A stretch of 64,000 nucleotides of DNA from Hyperoodon ampullatus (Eukaryota; Chordata; Mammalia; Artiodactyla; Ziphiidae): assembly GCA_949752795.1 (NCBI GenBank), contig OX457064.1, positions 104,633,454 through 104,697,453 of the forward strand. Direction: 5' to 3'. Both the position numbers and the translations under genes were made by a program. Shown here in pieces: positions 56,520 through 64,000 of this stretch (its first letter is position 1; every line of letters begins with the position of its first letter). The notes under the pieces were generated by a model. It saw only the letters and a list, made by a program, of their open reading frames with translations. It was not told where the DNA came from and made no database searches.

Positions 56520-57185
56520 AGACCTCCTAACGCCTGCATTCATTTCCCAGGGCTGCCGTGACAATGGACCACAAACTGAGTAGCTTAAGCCAACAGGAAG
56601 GCACGGCCGTACAGTTCTGAAGTCCAGAAGTCTGAAATCGAGGTATCATCAGGGCCACACTCCCCCAAGCCTATAAGGGAGGATACTTTCTTTTTTAAAT
56701 ATTTATTTATGTTTTTATTTATGATTTATTTATTTATTTTGGCTGCACCGGGTCTTAGCTGTGGCATGTGGGATCCTTAGTTGCGGCATGTGAACTCTTA
56801 GTTGCGGCATGCATGCGGGATCTAGTTCCCCGACCAGGGATCGAACCTGGGCCCCCTGCACTGGGAGCGCGGAGTCTCATCCACTGGACCACCAGGGAAG
56901 TCCCAGGAGGCTGCTTTCTTGCCCCTTCTAACTCTGGTGTTGCCAGCACCCCCTGGCTTCCCTTGATTGGCAGCTGCGTCACTCCCATCCTCCATCCTCC
57001 CATCTCGTGTACCTCTTCTTCCTCTTCTAAGCCCACCAGTCATACTGGGTTAAGGACCCTCCCTACTCCAATACGATCCTATCTGAACTGAGCTGATTAC
57101 TTCCAAACAAAGTCGAAAGCTGAGGTATTGGAGGTTAGCGCTTCAACGGATTTTGGGAGAATCACAATTCAACCCATAAGAGTGC
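56520..57185 (-). mobile_element. MaLR-type LTR, split by a SINE
   Basis: Plus-strand reading CATTTCCCAGGGCTGCCGTGACAATG, CCACAAACTGAGTAGCTTAAG, CAGTTCTGAAGTCCAGAAGTC, then after the SINE GTACCTCTTCTTCCTCTTCTAAG, GAGGTATTGGAGGTTAGCGCTTCAAC and CACAATTCAACCCATAA is a MaLR LTR in antisense. Opposite orientation to the LTR at 5.4 kb. Confidence 0.75.
56693..56905 (-). mobile_element. CHR-related tRNA SINE (CCCGACCAGGGATCGAACC type)
   Basis: Plus-strand reading: (ATTT)n tail, GGCTGCACCGGGTCTTAGC, three GTTGCGGCATGTG-like units, the B-box block GACCAGGGATCGAACCTGGG, and CACCAGGGAAGTCCC. Body and head differ from the other eleven SINEs, so this is a different subfamily. Flanks GGAGGATACTTTCTT (56678-56692) and GGAGGCTGCTTTCTT (56906-56920) are a 15-bp duplication with two mismatches, so it is older than the others. 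Confidence 0.92.
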
Positions 57186-57189
57186 CACG

Positions 57190-57444
57190 CACCTCTGGTG
57201 GGTGACCCCATGGCTGGGTCTGGTTATGCAGAACTGATCCGTCTCCACGCATCCCTGTCTCCTTCAGCTATTCCTTTTACCAGCTCATCCTTCAGCTTTT
57301 TGTTATTCCTTAGAAGCCCTTTGCCTTGAAAAATTGGCCTATTCTGGAAGAATCACCTCAAGAGGGCAGCACAGAGAAAGGTCCAGGCAGTTTTTTAAAT
57401 ACAAACTTGGGCAAATCTGTAGCACATCAAACAGTTACTATTTT
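57190..57444. other. Unique stretch
   Basis: No gene or named repeat. Confidence 0.35.
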
Positions 57445-57459
57445 AAGAAATATGTTCAA

Positions 57460-57630
57460 CAGACTTGTGGTTGCAGGGGCGTGGGGGCGGGAGGGACTGG
57501 GAGTTTGGGGTCAGCAGATGCGAATTACTATATATAGAGAATGGATAAACAGCAAGGTCCTACCGTATAGCACAGGGAACTATATTCAACATTCTGTGAT
57601 AAACCATAATGGAAAAGAATATGAAAAAGA

Positions 57631-57697
<67 letters not shown>

Positions 57698-57767
57698 TAA
57701 CCGAACCACTTTGCTGTACACCTGAAACTAACACAACATTGTAGATCAACGCTAGTCCAAGCAAATA
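57460..57767 (+). mobile_element. L1 3' end with (TA)n
   Basis: 3'UTR-only copy: GGGGCGTGGGGGCGGGAGGG, GAGAATGGATAAACAGCAAGG, a TA array at 57636-57694, CACTTTGCTGTACACCTGAAA, GTAGATCAACGC. A perfect 15-bp target duplication AAGAAATATGTTCAA lies at 57445-57459 and 57768-57782. Confidence 0.95.
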
Positions 57768-57784
57768 AAGAAATATGTTCAAGT

Positions 57785-58000
57785 CTGCTGAAGTCACATC
57801 AGGGAGGTGATGGAGCCACACTTCTTCTGCAGCTACACGTGTCCCTGCCTCTCAGTTTCTTCCCACGGTGCAGGGCACGTGCCCAGTGACTCCCTCCATT
57901 TCAGCTATGGACCAATCAGCTTACATTATGGGCCACGGGACTGTGCTGGGAACGGAAATTAAAAGAGCCATAGAACGTGCAACACTATTCACTTCATTAA
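57785..58000. other. Unique stretch
   Basis: Nothing recognised. Confidence 0.35.
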
Positions 58001-58004
58001 AGTG

Positions 58005-58212
58005 AACCCTAAAATGAACTGTGGACTTTGGTGATTATGTTGTGTCAATGCAGTTCATCCTTGGTTTAATTAAAAAAGAAGGTACCACTCTGTTGATAAT
58101 GGCTACACAAGTGTGTGTCAGGGGGGGTATATATGGGGGAATCTCTGTGCCTTCCTGTCAATTTTGCGGCAAACCTAAAGCTGCTTTTTAAAAAGGTCTC
58201 AAAAAAAAAAAA
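58005..58212 (+). mobile_element. Old L1 (L1M-type) 3' end
   Basis: GTGAACCCTAAAATGAACTGTGGACTTTGG, GTGTCAATGCAGTTCATCC, GGTACCACTCTGTTGATAATGG, TATATGGGGGAATCTCTGTGCCTTCC and CAATTTTGCGGCAAACCTAAAGCTGC are the classic old LINE 3' end, with a final A run at about 58201. Confidence 0.7.
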
Positions 58213-58214
58213 GA

Positions 58215-59495
58215 ATTAACATTCACGGTAGACATTTTTGGCAAACCTTTTTCACCTATATATGTATACCTATTATATACGTGTGTGTTATCCATTATAT
58301 ATGTGTGTGTGATTGTGACGTAAATGTGCTTTTTAGATCAAAAAAATTTGCAGGCCACTGTAGTTAAGTTACGTTGGCAAATAAAAGCACAAATTAACCT
58401 CAAGAAAAAAAAAGAATAAAAGAGCAGTTTGACTCAGCCACTAGCCTCAGGGAGCTCACGGTCTGGAAGAGCAGTTACAGAGCTGTATATAACGTGACAG
58501 ATTTCCACATGCAGGGGTACAGCATTGATAAATAACGTATAGTGTGACCCAGATCATCGAAGGCCTCATTTTGCATTCAGGGATCAGACAGAAAAACAGA
58601 GAAATGCCATTTTGTCTGGATGTTAAATGCTAAGCAGGCAGCAAAGGAATGTCGGTTTGGGCCACGATGGGAAGGCACCATCCAACTGGATGAAATGGGT
58701 AAAACAGCTCTTTCAGGATCTGTTCACAACCCTTAAGAGAAAAGAAGCACACATTTGGGCCCATATTCACTGCAGCTTCCTCGGGGAGGGGAAGAGGGCT
58801 GAGAAGGAAGCAAGAGCTTCACTGGACGGAGGAAGCATCAGTGTGTGAGGCCCTGCCAAGAGGGCTGGACTAGGCGGGTGGGGGAGCCCAGACGACTGCA
58901 GACATATCCCCTGAGAGCCTGGGTGGTCCCCAAGCTATGCACAGGGCGATCTACAGAAAGAACAACAAGGAACAGTTACATGAAAACTAACTGCTGAGCA
59001 GAAAGTAGATGTCACACATGCAGGGAGATGTTGGCTTTTCTGCCTGACCAGAGAGGACAGACCTTGGTGAATTAGACAGTTGTGACCCAGGAAAGGCCAC
59101 TCCCTAGTAAAAAGGGAAAAACCAAATTAAACACACCTTAACTAAGCCCAAAACCCAGTCTTAACAAGAGAAAAGTGAGCCACTTTTAAGTAATTTAAGT
59201 GCCTGCCAAAGTAAACTTCAACACTCTTCAGAGGAAGATAACTTCATACAGAGACTACACTATACAATCCAAAATCTCCGGCTGACAACAAAAAAACTGA
59301 ATGGATAGATAGTAAGCAAGAAAAAGTGACTTATAATAAAAATTTGAGTTACTAGCAATAGACCAAGATTTGACAGCTTATATAATTTTTGACATGCCTT
59401 TGATCTGCTGATCTTTTCTCCTGCTATTAAACCCATCCAGTAATAGGTCATTTCAGATATTTTGCAATTCAATTCGAAGTTTTTACATTTGGTAA
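58215..59495. other. Mostly unique, no gene recognised
   Basis: Contains a GT/TA tract near 58260-58310 and possibly an old L2-like piece near 58440-58500 (CAGGGAGCTCACGGTCTGG). Frames are short and featureless. Confidence 0.4.
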
Positions 59496-59499
59496 GAGT

Positions 59500-59572
59500 T
59501 TCCTTTTTCTTTTCTTTTCATTTTTCTTTTCTTCCTTCCTTCCCTCCTTTCTTCTTCTTTTTTTTTCTTGCT
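59500..59572. repeat. Pyrimidine-rich (CTTTT)n/(CTTC)n tract
   Basis: About 70 bases of almost pure C/T on the plus strand. Confidence 0.8.
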
Positions 59573-59574
59573 GA

Positions 59575-60000
59575 AATGTACCATATATTTACCTAATTTG
59601 ACCATTCGTTCTTTAAGTTCTTTAACATCATTAAATTAGTTACTGTTAAGTCCTTGTCTGCTAATTCAAAATCTGGGTCATTTTTGACTCTGCTTCTATT
59701 GTCAGATTTATTCTTTTGATTATGGGTCATATTCTTCTGCTTCTTCAAGTCAAATAATTAGTTTTTATTGCACCTTGGATATTGTGCAAAGAGGAACAGT
59801 GGAAACTGAAGTGGAGAATATTTTCCCCTAGTAAAGGCTCTGCTTGCTTCCAGCTAATGAGGCGTTGATCTGGATTGAGGCTGGGTGGTCTCTAACGATT
59901 GCCATTCCCCTCCTGTGTCTGGAGAGTGGGGTCAGACGTCAGGTGACTCCTTCCAAAAGCACTTTGAATTTGTTATACATCACATGGTCATGAGCTCTTT
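59575..60000 (-). mobile_element. Old L1 (L1M-type) 3'UTR, antisense
   Basis: CTAATTCAAAATCTGGGTCATTTTTGACTCTGC, then TTGATTATGGGTCATATTCTTCTGC and TTATTGCACCTTGGATATTGTG, match the antisense of an old L1 3'UTR. Confidence 0.6.
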
Positions 60001-60127
60001 CTCTCTGTCCCAGTCCAGCCCCCAGCCGCCTGCATCACGATGTGTTCAGTAAAAACCCCATCAAGCCATCATGCTTGCTCTGTGTTGTAGCTCCTTCTCA
60101 TGCAGGGTCATTAAGAACACAGCCCTA

Positions 60128-60752
60128 GAGAATACTGTGCTTAGTGAGATAAGCCAGACAGGGAAAGACAAATACCGTATGATATGACTTACATGTGGAA
60201 TCTAAAAAATATGTGAATGAATGTATATGCAAAACAGAAGCTGACTGACAGCCATAGAAAACAAACTTGTGGTTACCAAACGGGAGAGGGAAGGAGAGAG
60301 GGACAAATTAGGGGTATGGGATTAACAGATACAAACTACTATATATAAAATAGGTAAGCCCAAATGTAAAATAGAGAGCTAGTGGGAAGCAGCCGCATAG
60401 CACAGCTCAGTGCTTTGTGTCTACCTAGAGGGGTGGGATAGGGAGGGTGGGAGGGAGACGCAAGAGGGAGGAGATATGGGGATATGTGTATATGTATAGC
60501 TGATTCACCTTGTCATACAGCAGAAACTAACACACCATGGTAAAGCAATTATTCTCCAATAAAGATGTTAAAATAAATAAATAAATAAAATAGGTAAGCA
60601 ATAAGGATTTATTATATAGCACAGGGAGCTATACCCATGATCTTATAATAACCTATAATGGAACATAATCTACAAAAATACTGAATCACTGTGCTGTACA
60701 GCTGAAATTAACACAATATTGTAAATCAACTATACTTCAATTTAAAAAAAAA
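60128..60752 (+). mobile_element. L1 3' end interrupted by a second L1
   Basis: Outer element: ACTGTGCTTAGTGAGATAAGCC, GAGAGGGAAGGAGAGAGGG, ACTACTATATATAAAATAGG, then (after the inner insert) ATTATATAGCACAGGGAGC, CACTGTGCTGTACAGCTGAAA and AACTATACTTCAATTT plus A tail. It is about 400 bp without the insert. Confidence 0.93.
60360..60584 (+). mobile_element. Younger L1 3' end nested in another L1
   Basis: The inner piece CCAAATGTAAAATAGAGAGC ... GCAGCCGCATAGCACAGC ... GGTGGGAGGGAGACGCAAGAG ... AATTATTCTCCAATAAAG ends in an (AAAT)n tail. A perfect 15-bp target duplication ATAAAATAGGTAAGC lies at 60345-60359 and 60585-60599. Its 3'UTR type matches the near full-length L1 at 43-50.5 kb, so that subfamily is younger than the host subfamily. 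Confidence 0.96.
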
Positions 60753-60761
60753 GAATTCAGG

Positions 60762-60998
60762 CACTTTCTCTTTGACCTGCAACATTCCACTGCTTCCTCA
60801 ATGCTCCTCCTAGGCTGTGCTGCCAGACCTGGCAAATGCCCACAGGGATGAAGTGGCTACTTGTCTCTGCCCATCAGAAGAAGGCTTTGGTCCTGTCTGG
60901 AAGTTAGTTTATTCTGTTTCTTCACATCCAGCGCTCATTTATATAAAATCTGAAAGCTTAACCTATGTTTTCTCAGTGTTATAGCAAGACCTGTGATC
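60762..60998. other. Unique stretch
   Basis: Nothing recognised. Confidence 0.35.
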
Positions 60999-60999
60999 T

Positions 61000-61208
61000 T
61001 TTTTTATTTTATACTGGAGTATAATTGATAAACAATGTTGTGTTAGTTTCAGGTGTACAGCAAAGTGATTCAGTTATACACAGACATATATCCACCCTTT
61101 TTTCAGATTCTTTACCCATATAGGTCATTACAGAATACTGAGCAGAGTTCCTTGTGCTATACAGTAAGTCCTTGTTGGTTATCTATTTTATATATAGTAG
61201 AGCCTGTA
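61000..61208 (-). mobile_element. L1 3' end, antisense
   Basis: Plus-strand reading TTTTTTTATTTTATACTGGAG, TTCAGGTGTACAGCAAAGTGA, CAGATTCTTTACCCATATAGG, TTGGTTATCTATTTTATATATAG. About 205 bp. TSD not clear. Confidence 0.9.
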
Positions 61209-61209
61209 T

Positions 61210-62310
61210 GAAAAATAGCTAAAAATGTATTCTCATAAATTGTATCCCTTTGTCATCATGTATGTGATTAGCAGATTCTTGGTTGAATACATGACCAAGA
61301 TATATTAGATTTTCTGTTTCATCCACGTCTGGGACACCTGCTGCTTGTGTTACCAATTAATTCTGAGCCACTGTTGCATAACAGGACATGAGCAAATCAA
61401 AACCCTTTTCCACTAGCCATCTTCTGGTGACTGCTCCCAGGGCAATTTAGGTGACCAGAAAGACAGCTTTCTCCCATCACCAGCAGCTCTCTGTGGGCCC
61501 AGGCAGGTCGAGGGCATGATGCTGACCCACAGCATGCCTGAAGCTGCAGAGCATGATGTGCATGTCCTCGGTAGCTGCTGAAATGGTGAGGTTATGCAAC
61601 CTGGAAGTAAGGGGGAGTAGACTCTGATCTAGGAAGACTGCAGGCAATCACAGGGAGCGGGGATGGCCGTTTCCAAAGCATGGTTTTCTATAAAGCTTCG
61701 ATAGACCTGCTGCAGTTCTGCATGAGTCCATCTGCTAAACTATGGGCAGTGGCCCATGGGGACCTGCCGGGGAGCAGAGGTGAGTGTGTTAGAGCCCCAC
61801 CCGCACTGGTCTCCACCTTCCTTTCCCCGCTTTCTCTCTCTTCCATTGCTCCTTCCTAACAAAAGCGTCCCAGCTATTTTTTTTTCCTGCAGCTCTGGTT
61901 TCTGAGGAAGCTGGGTTAAGACAACCTGAATCAGGCATCTTTAAGTCCTGCAGTGGGAGGGAAGCAAGTAAAGACAAATTGCATTGCTCTAGATACAGGT
62001 GGCAAATGTCTGGTCAAATAAGTGAGGTACAGCTTACCTGCCAAGAGTTGTTTCAACGCATTTATATAGAGAGAGCTCCTCCTATTTCTAGGAGCAGAAG
62101 CAAACCATCCATTTATAGACACCTACATCTGTAAGGTTCAGGAACATAACAGTGTGTGAAAATCCAAATAGTATATTCCATCACGGAGTAGAATGTGTTT
62201 CTCTTACTTAGATTCTTTTCTGATCCACTGACTTTCTGGATTTCTACCTTCATTCATTGAAAAGTTAGCAAAAAAAGTGACAGGACAATATCCTAACAAC
62301 TGGTTCCAGA
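61210..62310. other. Unique stretch, no gene recognised
   Basis: No named repeat or exon. Frames of 62-63 codons on the minus strand have no domain. Confidence 0.4.
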
Positions 62311-62322
62311 AGAAAGGATCTG

Positions 62323-62793
62323 ATGCCATTTGCAGCAACGTGGATGGACCCAGAGATTGTCATACTAAGTGAAGTGAGTCAGACAGAGAAAGACGAGTAC
62401 CATATGATATCGCTTATATGTGAAATCTAAAAAAAAAAAAAAGAAAGAAAGAATAGATGCAAATGAACTTATTTCCAAACAGAAAAAGACTCATAGACAT
62501 AGAAAAGAAACTTATGGTTACCAAAGGGGAAAGGGCGTGGGGGAGGGATAAATTAAAAGGTTGGGATTAACAAATACACACGACTATGTATAAAATAGAT
62601 AACGAATTAGTACCTACTGTATAGCGCAGGGAGCTCTACTCAGTATTTTGTAGTAACCTATAAGGGAAGAGAATCTGAAGAAGAATATATAGATATATGT
62701 ATAACTGAATTGTGGGTGTGTACACCTGAAGGTAACATGATATTGTAAATCAACTCTGCTTCAATTAAAAAAAATAAAAATAAAAAATAAAAA
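62323..62793 (+). mobile_element. 5'-truncated L1 3' end
   Basis: ATGCCATTTGCAGCAACGTGG, GTGAAGTGAGTCAGACAGAG, an A run at 62431-62444, GGGGAAAGGGCGTGGGGGAGGG, GACTATGTATAAAATAGATAAC and TCAACTCTGCTTCAATT plus an A-rich tail. Flanks AGAAAGGATCTG (62311-62322) and GGAAAGGCTCTG (62794-62805) look like a decayed target duplication. Confidence 0.92.
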
Positions 62794-62805
62794 GGAAAGG
62801 CTCTG

Positions 62806-63010
62806 GGGCTTCCCTGGTGGTGCAGTGGTTGAGAGTCCGCCTGCCAATGCAGGGGACACGGGTTCGTGCCCCGGTCTGGGAAGATCCCACATGCCGCGGA
62901 GTGGCTGGGCCCGTGAGCCATGGTCACTGAGCCTGCGCGTCCAGAGCCTGTGCTCCGCAACGGGAGAGGCCACAACAGTGAGAGGCCTGCGTACTGCAAA
63001 AAGAAAAAAA
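62806..63010 (+). mobile_element. CHR-type SINE (short form) in an L1 tail
   Basis: Complete short copy. A 16-bp perfect target duplication AAAAGGAAAGGCTCTG lies at 62790-62805 and 63011-63026. It landed across the A tail and target duplication of the L1 just upstream, so it is younger than that L1. Confidence 0.96.
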
Positions 63011-63026
63011 AAAAGGAAAGGCTCTG

Positions 63027-63200
63027 AATCATGCAACTGCCACTGAGGAACTGTACTACTACACGACTTGCATTATCTTCTGAGCCTCAATTTCCTCATC
63101 AGATAAAATAAGGACCAAATGAAACAAGCATGTGAGTGCACCTACTGCCCTACACACCCGCCTCCACATAGCAGGTGCTCAGCAACTACAACAGTCTGAA
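63027..63200 (+). mobile_element. MIR-like SINE remnant
   Basis: ATCTTCTGAGCCTCAATTTCCTCATCAGATAAAATAAGG, then CACATAGCAGGTGCTCAGCAACTA, follows MIR order with a diverged middle. Confidence 0.6.
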
Positions 63201-63204
63201 TCTC

Positions 63205-64000
63205 TGTGTTTATTTCAACCAAACTGCTTTGCTTTCTGTCGCTTTTAGAAGAACGTCCTACTCCACCTCTGGATGCTAATTGCCTTTTCCAATCCCGCAT
63301 CTCATTAAGCTCTGTATATCTTCATTTCCAGTGCCAGTCGTAATTGAGTGTTCAGTCATTGTTATGTTCACTATCCTGACAACATTTATTAAAATGAAGC
63401 AATTAACTATTGTCTTCAATGGAGTTTAGAGGTAAGGCTCATTAGATGGAAGCTCGTTACAATTAACTTAAATGATAAATGCAGAATTATTTTATCCCAG
63501 CTCTGTGCTGAAAATTCATTCCACTGGATTTCTCAAGAGTTGGCTTTCCTTCCTCATATCAGAGCAAACGGTTTGAAACATTTTAGTGAAAAACCATATT
63601 CATTAAAAGGATGCTGTTTAAAAATGTAAAGCCCCAAATTGGTTCACAGGGGGTTCTGTATTGTTAACACCCGAACCCCAGTGTATCTTACTTCATTGGT
63701 GCTACATCCTCAGACTCCGGGGATCCCGAGTGGAGGTACAGAATAAAACAGGCCCAGCTTTCAATGGCCCAACTATTTATTTGCATTCAGCTGCACAGCA
63801 CATGAGTCTCCTTTCACGCAGAGAGGTAAGGATGACGTTGCAGAAAAGAGGTCCCTCTTCCCATTGATTTGCTTCAGGAAAGCTGGGGCTCTCAGTGGTA
63901 AGTGACCCTCTACTGGATTAATCAATTACAGAAAATCGCAGCTCCCCTGGCTCTCTTGCCAGAGTCCAGGCATTAGGCAGAATATCTCGACAATTTTATT
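63205..64000. other. Unique AT-rich edge, possible conserved noncoding DNA
   Basis: No repeat or exon recognised. The stretch at about 63340-63500 is dense in CAATTAAC, TAATTG and TTAACTTAAATGATAAATG motifs and shows no repeat decay. That is the kind of text seen in developmental enhancers. Inference from composition only. Confidence 0.35.

Noticed and set aside
56768..57091. 107-codon plus frame with an RPGIEPGPPALGARSLIHWTTREV-like string
   Set aside because: It is the standard translation of the antisense SINE at 56693-56905 running into the MaLR LTR.
1..64000. Search for CRISPR-like arrays, phage, plasmid or bacterial operons
   Set aside because: No regular direct repeats with unique spacers, no Shine-Dalgarno-led gene runs and no prokaryotic coding density. 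The repeat content is mammalian throughout.
1..64000. Functional tRNA or snRNA genes
   Set aside because: The only A/B-box pairs I saw belong to CHR and MIR SINEs. None folds as an intact tRNA by eye, and no U6, 7SK, Y or 5S text was recognised.

Overview
The window looks like intergenic or deep-intronic nuclear DNA from a cetacean. The main evidence is twelve tRNA-derived SINEs of the CHR type (about 210-bp and about 350-bp forms, opening with the CTTCCCTGGTGG block), L1 3' ends of the cetartiodactyl type, and no Bov-B or Bov-tA elements, which would be expected in a ruminant. I cannot name the species. I found no convincing host protein-coding gene, no functional RNA gene, and no bacterial, phage or CRISPR-like system. 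Nearly all open frames of 60-100 codons are chance frames or lie inside repeats.

Layout. 0-9.5 kb: MIR, old L1 pieces, two CHR SINEs, a MaLR-type LTR and a younger L1 3' end. 9.5-16.5 kb: unique DNA, an L1 ORF2/3'UTR fragment with a 49-bp internal tandem duplication, a long CHR SINE and an antisense L1. 17.5-20.4 kb: a decayed ERV-L-like provirus on the plus strand. 20.4-30 kb: L1 3' ends, SINEs, (TA)n arrays, an LTR-like block, and a unique AT-rich stretch that could hold conserved noncoding DNA. 30.34-30.89 kb: a strong CpG island outside any repeat, the best candidate for a host regulatory element or first exon. 31-37 kb: mostly unique DNA with L2 pieces and an LTR-like block. 37.1-39.5 kb: a cluster of old L1 pieces, one with an apparent 5' inversion. 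39.5-42.9 kb: a second ERV-L-like relic, on the minus strand, with its primer-binding site and a candidate LTR. 43.15-50.55 kb: an essentially full-length L1 on the plus strand (5'UTR, ORF1, ORF2, 3'UTR, A-rich tail), inactivated by stops, frameshifts and a SINE inserted in its endonuclease domain. 50.6-55.1 kb: L2, MIR, an unusual AT-rich minisatellite, a mariner DNA transposon interrupted by a SINE with a duplicated head, and L1 pieces. 55-64 kb: more L1 3' ends (one nested inside another), a MaLR-type LTR split by a SINE, a CHR SINE sitting in an L1 tail, and AT-rich unique DNA at the right edge.

The parts do not form an operon or pathway. The window is a record of successive insertions: MIR/L2 first, then old L1, ERV-L/MaLR and mariner, then CHR SINEs and cetartiodactyl L1. 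Nesting and target-site duplications (TSDs) give the relative order. Family names come from recognition of sequence by eye. Repeat boundaries are good to a few bases where a TSD is quoted, and otherwise to tens of bases.
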